Below are positions 1 to 12,139 of a stretch of 64,000 bases of DNA, piece after piece; positions within the stretch are counted from its first letter, which is position 1, and every line of letters starts with the position of its first letter. The position numbers and the translations under genes were made by a program. The notes beneath the pieces were generated by a model. It searched no databases. It was not told the DNA's origin and saw only the letters and a program-made list of their open reading frames with translations. Origin of the DNA: Lantana camara (Eukaryota > Streptophyta > Magnoliopsida > Lamiales > Verbenaceae); NCBI GenBank assembly GCA_037501455.1, contig CM074860.1:39070501-39134500 (forward strand). Reading direction: 5' to 3'.

Positions 1-453
1 GATTTGGGCTCAAATAAATGACTTTTGGCCCAATAAGATGAAATTAAAAGGTTTAAGGTCTAAACGATTTCTGAAAAATATAGAGTAAATTCCGTTGGAC
101 CCGAATCACCGAATCAAGTCCAATGGTGGTGTCGGAATTCAAATTCGAATTCCCGAGCTCATATTGGTCCCGAATGACCCAAACTCACCTAACTCAAGTT
201 AGGCCCAAACACATTAATAGTTCCAAGTCCTATTTAAATCCAACTCCAACAATTAATTTAAATTCATCCAAGTTCCATTCTCAAGTTGTCATGCAAGAAT
301 TCATATTTTACCATTTTGGATTTTAGTCAATTAAGTCACATTTTCAATCAAAGTTGGAATTAAACTCATAAAAGGGAAATTAAATCACATAAGTGCGTAA
401 GGTAAACTCTCTCGTGACGCATACCTGTACGATTTATCGGACGGGGCGTCACA
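1..453 (-). mobile_element. LTR A1a, terminal part (A family)
   Basis: This is the end of a long LTR that lies on the minus strand and continues left of the window. Its terminus (ctcgtgacgcatacctgt, then cggggcgtcaca) matches the ends of A4 (45124) and A6 (61187). Read on the minus strand, the LTR begins TGTGACGCCCCG. The next bases, ctctc at 454-458, would be the target-site duplication, but the partner copy is outside the window. What follows is the middle of a second A-family LTR, so A1a is nested inside A1b. No coding capacity is seen; the open frame at 123-326 is chance. Confidence 0.7.
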
Positions 454-3400
454 CTCTCAACCCCCACATATATACATAACATGAGTCGGGGGATCCCGCC
501 CGCTCCTTTGACGGGCCTGCCACTCAGCGCACCGTCGGCGTGGGAGAACTAAGTCTCCCGCACGTGGAGTCGTGTTGATGAGAGAGCCCGGCGACCCCAT
601 GGCCGACCCGAGATCACATACCACTCCTCCGGGGCCCAAACTTAGACTTATCAAACGAAGCTTAAACACAAGTCATATCACACTTATACACACTCACACT
701 TATCAAAGCTTTGCAAAGTAAACGAAAATAGTGCTTAGATACATATAAAAGTGTTTTCAAAGCCTCATAACAAACGGGATAAATCCCACAAAATACGTAT
801 CAAACACATATTTATATATATACATATATAAGTCGCATGCGAGTTCGAAATACAAATAGGGTCTTAGGTCATAATAACTAAAAGGAAAGAAAACCTCACC
901 TTTCCGACCAACCGAACCAAAGGAACCACCTCTACAACCTCGAGACAAACCTAAGAACAAAAGCAAAGAGCAAAGGACAAGCTTAGACTCAGGATGAACC
1001 AATAAGACGCTCGGTATATGCATATGGGTGGAAATGATGCATATGAAATGTAATAAGATAACACTTAGGTCACATGACATCATATCGAGATATATTGGAG
1101 CATAACTCACATATTTCACGTTCATAAACATCATGCAATGCATATAACATGTTATATAACAAATTAAGAATGCATACAACTCATACCAAAGAAAGGAAAA
1201 AGCATGCAAGGCAAGAAAATAAGTTATGAAGTCATACGTGCACATAAGAGGGCATTTAGTTCACATAAGGCACATTTTACGTCTAACGAATTCACAAACT
1301 TAGCACAACGCATATAACACATAATTCTAACATACAACATACCAATTTCAAGCAATGACAAGCCATAACATCACATATCATACATATAAACAAGCATTCA
1401 ACACCTTAGGAACAAGGTAGGGGAGGGAAACGAACAAAACGGACAAAGAAACAAAGTTCGGGCAAGAAAACTCAAGTTTTCCTGATCCAGGGCCGTGGAT
1501 ACTTTCAACAGAAACATCCCTGCTGCTGGATTCCTATCCACGGCCGTGGATTTGATCAAAGCCAAAAATCCACGCCCGTGGATCCGCTTCCAGTGACCAA
1601 AACTCGATTTTTAGCCCTCAAACTCACCAAGAACCAAAACCAAAACCATACTAACATCAAACCAACACAATATAGAAGATATATGCAGCAAAGATTCAAA
1701 GGTTTATGCCCTAATTCATACAAGAACCAAAGCTAAAGTGAGGAGAGGGAAGAGATGCATTGCATATTCATGCTCAAGCAAATTCATCAATGGCATGCTC
1801 ATAAATCCTAAACCAAAGCTCAAACCAAGTTCATGGATTCAAGACCAAAGCACTATCAAATCATCACATTATCAGGCCCTAACACGCAACAATAAAACTG
1901 ATCTCAATCATGCAAGAAAACCAAGCAAGCAAAGACATGAACGCAGCAGGCCATTCACTTCAAGTTTGAGGCTAAAACAGGGGATAAAAGCTTGGAAACA
2001 CATAACTAACATGTAGAACAACTAAAGCACATCATGTTCATGCAATTTCACACGAATTGGAGCCTAAGAAATCAATAAACCAATCCAAAAATCATGACAG
2101 CAGTTCGGTTGAAGGAGGAGCAGATTCGCAGCAGTTTTTCAAGCTCAAAACTCATCAATTCATCAAAGGGTTTCAAAGTCAATTCATCCATAACACATCT
2201 ACCAAGTATCATGTATCAAAAATGAAGCAAAACAAGTTCATATAATCAGTTTTTGAGCACCAAAACAGCCACAAAAAACCATTGCAAGGAAGGAAAGAAA
2301 ATAGGTCATGTCCTAACTCATATAACTCATATATGCAGCTTATATGAGGCATTAAATCAGGGAAAAACATAGCGTATTCATAGAACAACATGTATATTAC
2401 ATAACCATGCATTAGCACACGAAATTGGAGGCGAGAATTCAATCATTTGATCCCAAAAACGTGACAGCAGTTCATACCGGGAGAGCAGATTATAAATTTC
2501 AGTTTTCATGCCCAAAAGCTCAAAGTTTCAACAAAGTTATCGAAGAAGAAATCACCCTAACACATCTAGCATGAAGTATAAATCAAGAATGGAAGCAAAG
2601 AAGTTCATATAACCACCAAAGATGTATGAAATCAGCCCTAAATCCAACCTAAGACATGGAAGCAAGATTTGAACTCTAACCCTTCCTATTCATGCCATCT
2701 CCCAAACTCAAATTAAATATCAAGTAAAACATGAAATTCATGGATCAAATTCATCATATAATCATGGAGAATTCGAAAATCTACTTACCTTCAAGAGTTG
2801 ATGAAGTATGGGAGAGATCAAGCTCCAAAATCTCAAGCCACGGAGAAGGGTTTCTTCTTTCTCTTCTTCTTCTCCATTGCAGCAGCTTTTCCTCTCTCTT
2901 GGGGGTGTGTGGCTCGAAATGCTGCTGACAAGGGAGAGAGAGGGATGAGTCAAGCTCATATAAACCAAGGTTAAGGCTTAGGTAAGGTTAAATTGGGCCC
3001 ACAAAAGTAAGACTAGTCAAAGAAGGTGGCTTTAGTGCAAGCTTCTCATTCCTGGCAGAAAACGGGGGTCCAAAAAGGTTTATAAAAATACCAAACCTGG
3101 TTCAAATGTTTCCTTTCTTCGTTGCGAGTCCAACGCATCTTCCGAAATTCGAATCCGAATTCCCGAGCTCAAGTTATGGCCTCCGGAACACGAGGCGCGC
3201 TAAAACTAGTTAGGCCCTCATGTCCCTCGTCAAATACTTAAGGTTTAAAACCTCGAAAAAATAACCCAAAAACTCAAAACGAGCATGTAAACACATTTAT
3301 AATTCACATATATCATGCATTCCAAAATTTCACAAAAATCGGAATTGAATTCCAGCACATAACTAGCAAATTACGAGCATGCAAACTTAAACGTTTAAAA

Positions 3401-3554
3401 TTCAAAGTCCATAATATAAACAATTAATTTCATATAATTTCAAATAATCATATAAGCATTAAAATAACACTCAATTACATAATTAAATAATTTAAAGCGT
3501 ATAAAACCCTCTCGTTACGGCGTACCTGAAAATCCGAACGATCGGGATGTTACA
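454..3554 (-). mobile_element. LTR A1b, right part (A family), host of A1a
   Basis: This is the continuation of an A-family LTR on the minus strand. Blocks shared with A4 and A6 include the 'ggggccCaaactt' stretch near 630, the 'cgcatgcgagttcgaaatac' block near 835 and the terminal cgttacggcgtacctg ... cgggatgttaca. It ends in TTACA at 3554, and the following bases are B-family LTR sequence. The part inside the window is 3.1 kb, longer than A2 or A3, so LTR length varies widely in the family. Three copies of a 16-bp palindrome lie at 1485-1583. There is no gene. Confidence 0.7.
1485..1583. repeat. Palindrome cluster, word ATCCACGGCCGTGGAT (A1b)
   Basis: Three copies occur in 99 bp: 1485-1500 (two mismatches in the left arm), 1536-1551 (perfect palindrome) and 1568-1583 (one core change). 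The arms are ATCC/GGAT and the core is ACGSCCGT. The same design with other arms occurs in A2, A3, A5, A6, A7, C1 and C2. Confidence 0.8.
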
Positions 3555-6304
3555 ATATATTTATATGATGAAGGAGATCTTGATCTAAAATATTAGCAAT
3601 AGGATATAGCAAATATGAAACGGTTCATAATAATTTGTTAAAATAGGGATAGGGGTAATTTGGAATACTTGTAGAAACATGAACCGTCAATAACAAGAAC
3701 TTTAATGCCCGCAAGCTAGGCCTCTCCATCCTTAACTCCATAAATAATTGGTAAAACAGTACCGAGCTGATCAAGGCGCCGGTACTTTAATAAAATTTAA
3801 TACGATAATACCTCCGCTACTCCTTGGTGTCAATAGGGGATCAAACCCTGGAGACCATGAACACTATTCGGGAGGCAGCTATCTCTCCCTTAATCTCTTG
3901 GTGTGGAGTAGCTAACCTCCAGCCAAACCACTACCAAGAGTTGGTGGCAGTCCGCAGCACCAACAATACCCTCGGCCCGATACCTTCCGGGTAATTGCTC
4001 GCTACGGATACAGCCGGGACCCGTAACATGAATTAAGAACAATATTTTGCTTGCATAACCCGGAATCAATGTTTTGATAAAGTGGACTTGAAATATATAA
4101 CGTCCTAGCAAAACGTTGAGTCCGGCATGAAAGTATTTTTCCCTTCAGAGGGATATTGTAGTACAATAATATATATAGAGGGTAGTAAATCAAAATGATA
4201 GGTAGGCTTGGAAATAGTTTTTATATAGATACATATGTATAGCCTGATTCCAGTTGAAAACATTTTAACCCTCACCTGTACCGGTAGTCAGACATTGTAA
4301 TGTGGATTCCAGTGTGCTTGAAAGTATTGACTACTATAGGCTTAGGACTAGTTCTTTATTCTAATTAAATAAGCACATAAGGTGCAAATTTTGTAACACG
4401 TTAGAGAATTCCCGGTAAACCCTAATTTTAATCGTTTAAGGGAATTTAATTAATTAATCAGGTTTTATGAAGTCTATAATTAATCAAATATTTATTAATC
4501 ACATTATGATCCTAATTATAAGTATTTGAAATGGAATTTACGATTTAACTTGACAATGTAGGTCATGTTTTAGAAAACATTTACAAAATTGCCGATTTTC
4601 GGAAAATTTAGATAAAATCCTTCTTTAAAATCTCTCAAACTCAATTTTTAATTAATTTTACATTAATTTCGAAATAATATTAATACATGTTGACCAAAAA
4701 GTCAAAGTTACTATTAAAAACATTTACTATTCAAATTCTTAAGAATTAAACACTTTATAACAAAAAATTAAACACACACATACACACACTATCACAAGTG
4801 CACCATTATACATTCAAGAACATTATGAACATGTTCTTAGTCGTATGAATGTGTTCATATAAGTTCATGATCATTCTTATTCAATTTCATATTCATAACA
4901 TAAGATTTGAGACATAATGTAGCAAAATATATAAATTTCTTATGAAAAATAATTCTTAATTAAATTTTCTAAACATGCATTCATTCTAATATTCATGAAC
5001 ATATTTATGAATATATGAACACATATTCAAATAAATCCATATAATAAACATGCATTTTACTAATTAAATTCCTAACGTTAATTCATGAAATATAAATTCC
5101 TACAATATAAATTTCCTATCATGAATTTCTGAACATAATGTAAAGCATATAAAATATAAATTAAATTGCATAATTTAAATATAAAATAAGACATAAATTA
5201 AAGCATAAACTAAAGCACAAAAACTAACCTTGATGTCTCTTGGAGAGGGGGATTGTGGCGTGAGGTTGAGGGGAGAGAAGAGAGGGATTTGTGTGTTAGA
5301 AGTGAGGGAATTTGTGAGTTAGAAATGGTTCTCTTCGAGGGTATTTATAGGTAGTAATGAGAGACCTTATAACAATTTCTAAGAATATGTAAGAGATGTG
5401 AAAATCTCTACATCACACAAATGTGTGGAATCTATGTAGGAAATGTGGAAGTCTTCTAATTTACACAATTGTGTGGAGAAATTAAATAGAAATGTGGAAT
5501 TTCCTAACCTACACAAATGTATGGAATTTTATTAGGAAATTTGGAAGAATTAAATTCATTCATCTAAACTTTCTATTTTTAGAAAGGTTATTTTAGGAGA
5601 GTGATGTCATGAATGATGTCATAGTGAATAAAAATAAATATAAAACAATGTAAAATTTATTCAGGAGTCGAGAGACGAGAACTTGAATTGGTAAAAATAA
5701 TAAAAGAATGAGTGAAAAATAAGCTTCGTCATGATTATAAATGTTGGACGTTTAGGTTTCTTGTTTGAAAGTTATAAACGTTACAGATGATAAAAATCAT
5801 GATAAATTATATAAACAAAGCTATGAAGAGGTTTAAAGGTTGGGAAAATTATCATAGTTGGAGAAAAATTCAAGAAACGTTTTAAGTATAATTTTGAATA
5901 TTAAATGAAAGCTAATCGTTTATAATAAAATGATAATTTTTAAAAGGGAAAAATATTTATAAAATATGCTACGGTTGGAATCAAGTTTCGATAAATGCAT
6001 GAAAATTCATAAAATAATTCAAGGATCGTTTTGACTATAATATTGATTTAGAAAATGTTGGAATTCGGAAATCTCTAATTTTAGGGTTGAAGTAGGGTTT
6101 TTGGCCGGTTTTGGTTATTACGGGAGTTATAAAGAGAATTAAGGATTGGAAATGATGTCATAATTCATAAATTTTTGTAAGGATTTATTTAAACCCAATA
6201 TTGGATAGGTAACGATGTCCCGGAAAATTTCTACATTTAGGGCTGAATAGTAACTAGGGACTTTAAAAGAAAATTTTTTTGGCCCCAAAATCCGGGATGT
6301 TACA
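3555..6304 (-). mobile_element. LTR B1 (B family), truncated on the left by A1b
   Basis: The first 600 bases (gatcttgatctaaaatatt, then the 'ctaggcctct' and 'agtccgcagcaccaacaata' blocks up to about 4050) match 63514-64000 closely, with the same order and spacing. The right end, ccgggatgttaca at 6304, reads TGTAACATCCCGG on the minus strand, a typical plant gypsy LTR start. A1b interrupts the LTR at an AT-rich site. The body is AT-rich, with no open frame beyond about 75 codons. The lineage is not determined. Confidence 0.6.
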
Positions 6305-6437
6305 TTTAAATTGGGCTGACGAAAAAAAAATAATAATAATTTGGTAGGGGTCCGCCCCCTTTTTTCATTCTTTTTCTATTTTTACTTTCCAGTTGTTCGT
6401 TCTTTTTCCTTTCTTGGGTTTGTTTTAGCACCCTTGC

Positions 6438-7384
6438 TAGGGCTGTCAATGGATCGGATTTTAATCCGAATCGGATTTGAATCCGATCCGAAATTTAACG
6501 TATTCGACCGATAAAAAGTTCGATGGACCATATCCGATTATAAATATTCGTTATTCGAAATAAATGGATCGAATATGAAATTAACGAATCCGATCCGTTA
6601 AAGATCCGAATCCGAGTTAATAAAATATTTTATTAAAATTAATTATTATTATTATTATTATTTTATATATATATATATATATTTTTTTTTTTCTAATAAT
6701 ATTCTTCCACCATCTATAATAATATTCTTCCACCATCTATTTCAAAATAATATAGCATCTTTTATTAATAGGATATTTTTAAAAACATATATAAAAGTAA
6801 TTAGATAAACCTTTTCAGAGCATTTAGGGTAAGATTTCTCCTATTATTGCGCTGTCCAAGGAAGGAGATAGAGAAGGTTTGGGAAGGAGAGAGAGAACAT
6901 AACAGGGATTTTTGCAGCGCTGTTTGATTATTATTATTATTATTATCTTCCGATTTGAGTTGTGCATAAGAAAGTTTTTTTGAGATCTGGGGAAGGTCTT
7001 GCCGTTCAAAGTTTTTAAAAAGAATTTTCAGATCTGACAAAATTTTGAGCAGTTGGCTTGAGCTTGAGCAATAACAACGCGTGTTAATGTGAAAACCTTG
7101 CAATTCAAAGAAGTCCGCTAGCGAATGTACGCACTTTCTCAATAAATTTCATGTTCTTCCCGCTTCCAATTTGTGTTTTTTCCGATTCTTTTTTTTTTTT
7201 CTGAACGCACTGTTATCGGGTCGGATTTATCCATCGGATCATCCGATTCGAAACAACTCGAATTTGGGTTGGACGAATCCGAATCCTATAGGATCTGGAT
7301 TCGGATTCGGTTAGTCAGTTTTGTTGTCGGATTCGGCTTCAGAATTTTCGAATCCGATCCGAATCCGACCCATTGACAGCCCTA
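6438..7384. mobile_element. hAT-type non-autonomous transposon (MITE), 947 bp
   Basis: Perfect 15-bp terminal inverted repeats, TAGGGCTGTCAATGG and CCATTGACAGCCCTA, are flanked by an 8-bp duplication matching at 7 of 8 positions (acccttgc at 6430-6437, tcccttgc at 7385-7392). Both hAT hallmarks are therefore present. The subterminal 150 bp on each side are packed with variants of GATCCGAATCCGA in both orientations, as expected of transposase-binding subterminal repeats. The centre has an (ATT)n/(TA)n tract near 6641-6690. A 113-codon minus-strand frame (6801-7142) has no recognisable domain and is probably chance or a captured fragment. No transposase is encoded, so an autonomous relative must have moved it. 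Confidence 0.85.
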
Positions 7385-7700
7385 TCCCTTGCACCCAATA
7401 ATTTGTATTTGACACTAGTAGGGTTTTTTCAAATAGGATCAATCTCAACCCCAAATCTATTAAAAAATAAAGAAAATAAAAAAATTAATAACTAAAGTCA
7501 AAAGAAAATAAAAAAGTTTGGTCATATTCAATATTAGTCCATACAAGTAAGTACTGCTGTAAATTCATATAATAACAGTCCCATGTAACATGTATACTCC
7601 TACACACATCAAATATTTCTAGGAGAGTATGTCACATCAGCAATGTAATTATTAATGATGCAAACATTATAGGATTATACACATCGTGTAGAGAAAAATG
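7385..7700. other. AT-rich interval, nothing recognised
   Basis: This is AT-rich intergenic DNA between the hAT MITE and the next inverted-repeat element. I see no coding frame, RNA gene or repeat structure. Confidence 0.6.
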
Positions 7701-7704
7701 CAAA

Positions 7705-8115
7705 ATGGGATACCAATTATATCACACTTGCAATTTTGGAATATTTTTTTTTTTTATAAAAATTTAAACACTTTATCAAGAAAAATTTTGTAATTTTAGA
7801 ATTTCAATTATCGGAATCCGTTTTAATCGTCGAAAAACAGCGAATAAGCCACACTCGTAATAAAACAGGCATACGTGTTTACGATCCTGATGGGTATCTT
7901 ATCATTTAGTTCACGTGTTAAAATTCACCTATGTGTACTGCTATGTAATGTAGAACTTTCATCATTTACTCAATTTTTTCTGACGATTAAAACAGATTTT
8001 GGTGACCGACATCCTGGAATTGCAATAATTTTCTGAATAAATTGTCGAAAATTTCATCAGGAAAAAAAAAAAAAAGAAAATCTAAAATTACAAGTGCGAT
8101 ATAGTTTGCATCCTA
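7705..8115. mobile_element. Imperfect inverted-repeat element (MITE-like), ~410 bp
   Basis: The left arm (about 7705-7840, containing atatcacacttgcaatttt and gttttaatcgtcgaaaa) is mirrored by the right arm (about 7980-8115, containing ttctgacgattaaaac and aaaattacaagtgcgatata). The arms are about 130 bp with mismatches and indels, around a spacer of about 140 bp. A clear target duplication was not found, so the superfamily is open. Confidence 0.6.
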
Positions 8116-8323
8116 AATTTTCATTCTTCTCCAATTGTGTAAGTAATTATGAGATATCACGGTCCATCTAATCTAGAGACGCTTATCACTAATATGTCCA
8201 CATACTGTAGAGACACTTGTCTCATTACGTGATTTTGTTAGTTAAATTTTTTGTTTAATTTATTTGGTGTTAGGTTTTCCTAACGGAAATTTAGAATTAT
8301 CACCTTGAGTGGTATTTAAATTT

Positions 8324-8585
8324 AGGTTAATCTTCTTTTGCACCCCAATATTTGGGGTGTTTTGCATTGTAATACTTAATTTTTGAATTTTATACTTTAG
8401 TATTCAACCTTTGAATTTTGTTGCACTTAAGTGTCCAATATCAGACCTGTCATTTTCTTATTGGTCAATAGGTTATACGTGTCATTTTCTTATTGATCGG
8501 GAGCACTTAAATGCAATAAAATTCAAAAGTTGGATACTAAAGTGCAAACATATCGAAAGATTAGGATGCATAAGAAGATTAACCC
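8324..8585. mobile_element. MITE, 262 bp, with 9-bp target duplication
   Basis: The terminal inverted repeats are AGGTTAATCTTCTT and AAGAAGATTAACCC (one end mismatch). The similarity extends inwards through the TGCAccc/ggaTGCA block. Both sides carry the same 9 bp, tttaaattt (8315-8323 and 8586-8594). A 9-bp duplication fits the Mutator superfamily. There is no coding sequence. Confidence 0.75.
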
Positions 8586-8594
8586 TTTAAATTT

Positions 8595-9429
8595 TGAGTA
8601 TACTTCTCAAAATAATTTTTTTTTAGTTAACTCCCTATTCTAAAATTTAATTTTTGCTTAATTTCCTAATTATTCTAAAATGACTTAATTATCTTTCATT
8701 TAATCAGGTCGATGAATATCACGATAATTCCTCAAAATTCAAATATAATTATACAAAATCATAATTTTATATTTCATTTTCAAAAACAAGTTCTTCATTT
8801 AATAATTAAGTAACACTATAATTTCTCAAAACTTTTATATAGTGCTCAAAGTTCAAAAATAAATACTTCATATTAAGATAAAAGTTCTTAATTTAACATC
8901 TAATTGTCCTAACCCAATAATTCCTCAATACTTAGATATGATTCCATAAATTCAAATATTTCATATTAAGAGTAAAATACTTCATTAAGTTATTTTATAT
9001 TGCATATATGACACGACAATTCCTCGAAATTCAAATATATTTATACAAACAAAAATGTAAATACTTCATATTTACAATAAAATTCTTCATTTAACTGCCC
9101 ATTACTAAATAACTCAATAGTTCCTCAAAATTTAAATATAGTTCCACAAATGCACAAGTAAATATTTCAATTTAACATAAAAGGTCCTCATTCAACAACC
9201 AACGGTTCCATAACACAATATTTCTTTAATATTTAAATATAGTTCTGATAATTTAAATTTAAGTGCTTCATATTAAGACAACTAAGAGTAAATAGACAAT
9301 TTTATGTTAGTAGATAATTTTTTTAAAAAAATTGAAATCTCAAATTAGGAAGTAAATTAAAATTTTATTTGAATTGAGGAGTGAACTAAAAATTTTTATT
9401 CAAACGAATAGTTTTCTCAAAAAAATCCC

Positions 9430-9431
<2 letters not shown>
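8595..9431. other. AT-rich interval with recurring phrases, no gene
   Basis: The phrases 'aattcctcaaaattcaaatat' and 'aatacttcatatt' recur, much changed, at least five times between 8720 and 9260, spaced roughly 100 bp apart. This suggests an old, degenerate tandem repeat. No frame or RNA gene is seen. Confidence 0.4.

Positions 9432-9502
<71 letters not shown>
9432..9502. repeat. (TA)n microsatellite, ~70 bp
   Basis: This is an uninterrupted TA dinucleotide run of about 35 units. It is likely to vary in length between individuals. Confidence 0.95.
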
Positions 9503-9506
<4 letters not shown>

Positions 9507-9927
9507 AATTTGAGTTTAGTTGGCTCACTGATAAGTAATGCTTTTTGTAACAATAACAAATGTATATCAAGAGATTAGAATACAAAATAATATTAGCTTA
9601 AACTAACATAACCCCAAAGCATGCAATTGATGATTGGTTAGAAGGGTTTTGATAAATTCTCACATAATAATGCAATCTTTCCATCTATTAATTGATTTTG
9701 GTCAATTACTCAAAATTTGAAAACCATGTAATCTAGATTCTAGGGTTTTGAAAGAAGTTTATCATTTATCAAATATGTGCATCCATTTGCAAGAAATTTG
9801 AAATTTGAATGTTTATAAGAGGATAGCTGTATGGAATTAAAAGCATGGTACAGCGAAAGGTGGAAAGCGGTGGGCACCGACGTGACAAGAGTCTTGTGAT
9901 TGCATTCAAAACTTGTCCTTTTGGTAG
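9503..9927. other. AT-rich interval, nothing recognised
   Basis: The only open frames are two overlapping minus-strand frames of 66 and 78 codons (9740-9976) with no recognisable domain. They run into the foldback element and look like chance. Confidence 0.5.
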
Positions 9928-9937
9928 GGTAAAGAAG

Positions 9938-10098
9938 GGGAAATTCTTGTATGAGTCGGGTATAGGCACTGTTCACTACACCCGCCTCTAATACACAAGT
10001 AAAAAAATAATTTTTATTTTTTATTTTTATTTTTTATTATGTATTAGAGGCGGGTGTAGGGAACAGTGCCCTACACCCGACTCATACAAGAATTTTCC
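9938..10098. mobile_element. Foldback MITE, 161 bp, near-perfect arms
   Basis: The left arm (about 9941-9994) and right arm (about 10042-10095) are complementary over about 54 bp with only a few mismatches. They enclose a 47-bp A/T-rich loop. The ten bases ggtaaagaag lie directly on both sides (9928-9937 and 10099-10108) and look like the target duplication. A duplication of 9-10 bp points to a Mutator-type origin. A transcript would form a long hairpin. Confidence 0.8.
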
Positions 10099-10134
10099 GG
10101 TAAAGAAGTTAAGGTTTTAACCTAGATACAATTT

Positions 10135-10475
10135 TAATTAGGAAAAAAAAAACAAATTGCCATTTGAAATTTGCACTTTTTTGCAATTCAAAATCCTAAC
10201 AATTTTTATTGTAAATCGCCATTCAATCTTTGCATTTTTAATATATCGCCATCTAAATTTTTTTTATTAGTTTTGGCTAAAAAATATGACACGTGGTATG
10301 TTTATAAAATATATAAGTCAGTTGTATTTTCACCAAAACCACCAAAATAAATAATTAAATTTAGATGACGATATGTTACCAATGTAAAGATTGGACGGTG
10401 GTTTGCAATAAAAGTTTGTTTGAATGGTAAATTGTAAAAAGAAACAACGTTTGGATGACAAAAAATCTTTTCTAC
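10135..10475. mobile_element. Imperfect inverted-repeat element (MITE-like), ~340 bp
   Basis: The left half reads atcgccattcaatctttgca ... atatcgccatctaaatt. The right half reads aatttagatgacgatatg ... aaagattggacggtggtttg. These are imperfect inverted copies of about 130 bp meeting around 10290-10340. No clear target duplication was found. It is non-coding. Confidence 0.6.
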
Positions 10476-11160
10476 AATTTAATTATTTCGGGACGACTCT
10501 TTAGCATTAATATTTTATTAATTCTCCAATTGATGTTGTTATATTAAGTTCTTATTTTGTAATTGTGAAGATATATTTTACTAAGTGTATTGAAGAATAA
10601 TTTGAAATGTTGAATAGACAATTACATGTTTTGGATATATAATGTTTAGCTTTATTTTTGAAAATGCAAACCAGTTAGAGTAAGACGAACACAGGCAAAT
10701 TCGACTTGTCAGTTTGGTACGTTGATTCCATTTCATAATTTTAGCATTTTCGTAAAATTGATTGAAGTTGATCCCATCTGTTCCATTCGAGAAAAAGTTC
10801 GAATATGAAATTTTTTATGATACAATAAAAGGTTAATGTAATAAGACCAATGCTTTATACTCATGTTTCATTAATAAAACATTCCGCGCAAGTGTTATGA
10901 TTATTTTATAATTTGATGTATTGCAACATGAATTTTATGGATATCATTTTCAGAAAGATTCTGCCTCAATACAATTAATTACATGATATCTGGGATCATT
11001 TCACCCCACTACAAAATAAATATTTATATGTGTATACTTTTTTATGTTTTTTAGATTTTAAATTTAGAAATTAGTTTTTTATTCATATAAAATTAAAAAA
11101 ATATTATATTTATCCTTAAATATTTTTTATACCAATTATGGAATCGCCCTGGTTTAATTA
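10476..11160. other. AT-rich interval, nothing recognised
   Basis: This is AT-rich DNA without open frames above 60 codons, RNA genes or inverted repeats that I can see. Confidence 0.5.
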
Positions 11161-12085
11161 AGGGCCAATTTTTTAAAAGGACCAAATATTCCTAATATTT
11201 ATTCAAAACCCCCCAATTCAATTTTTATACATTTACAATCCCTAATACACAAAACATTTTTTCTAAACCCCCCAATCACCTAAAAAGTCTATGTTACCCC
11301 TATTTTTTTTACTTTTTCCACTCCATTTTTACTTCTTCCACACCATCATCTTCTTCCTCAAGAAATTCGCCGGAGCTCCGCCGCCGCCACCACCGGGCCG
11401 CCGCCGGAGGTGGTCCAAAAATTCTCGAAAAATTCATCGGGCACGTACTCCTCGTCCTCGTTCCATATCTTCGGTTAGTTTTTCAAAATTCCAAGCCATT
11501 TGTCCCCAATTTTAAATCTATAAATTTTAGATCTAAAAAAAAAAAACGACGATAACTCTCAAACTGCTTGACGAAAATCGAATCCGTTCCTTGCAATATG
11601 TTTATCATGTCTAGAACTTCAAGATCCATACCATTTTCGTCGAAAAATATCGCCAGACGGAAAACCCATTTTCTATTGAAATTTGTAGGTTTTCGGCGGA
11701 CCTCCCGGCGCCTTCTCCGGCCATTTTCAATAGACGTGATTGATACCAATGAAGTCGCGATGTCGAAATGAGTTAAAACACGTAGTCCCGTCTCCGGAAA
11801 GTGGCCGGAGACAGTGGCGGCGGCGCCGCAAGTGAACCTGCGGGTTCAACAGAAAAAAGATGAAGAAGAAAGGGGAAAAAAAAGGAAAAAGAAAAAGAAA
11901 AAAGGGAAGGAAAAAAAAAAGGTATTCGGGGTAATTTTTCAAATTAAGGGTATTTTAGTCTTTTTACGCGAAATAGGGGGGTTTAGGGAAACTTTTATGA
12001 ATATTTGGTCCTTAAAACATATAAAAAAACAATTTGGGGGTTTAGGAAAAGTGTTGTGGTATACTAGGACCTTTCATTAATTCTC
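11161..12085. mobile_element. Mutator-like element with GC-rich cargo (Pack-type candidate)
   Basis: The left end (11170-11285) has two blocks ending in aaccccccaat, the first starting ggaccaaatattc. The right end (11960-12080) has the same two blocks inverted: ggggggtttaggg ... gaatatttggtcctt, then tgggggtttaggaaaagtg ... aggacctttc. This gives compound imperfect terminal repeats of about 100 bp. The interior contrasts sharply with its surroundings: ccgccgccgccaccaccgg near 11380, a GC-rich stretch near 11690-11840 and a purine tract at 11850-11922. The three GC-rich patches look like coding sequence captured from a host gene, but I cannot name the donor. No transposase is present and the target duplication is unclear. 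Confidence 0.45.
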
Positions 12086-12139
12086 CGTTTAATTAATTGC
12101 TCTTTCTTAAATTTGTATAATGATAAGTATAAAACACTC

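Noticed and set aside
757..1245. 162-codon minus-strand frame as a gene
   Set aside because: It lies in LTR A1b and its counterpart positions in A4 and A6 are not open; composition is Tyr/Leu/Phe-rich from AT-rich DNA.
6801..7142. 113-codon minus-strand frame as a host gene
   Set aside because: It lies wholly inside the hAT MITE, is low in complexity (a run of Asn from the ATT repeat) and has no domain.
9400..9585. 61-codon frame with a Tyr-Ile repeat
   Set aside because: It is a translation of the (TA)n microsatellite.
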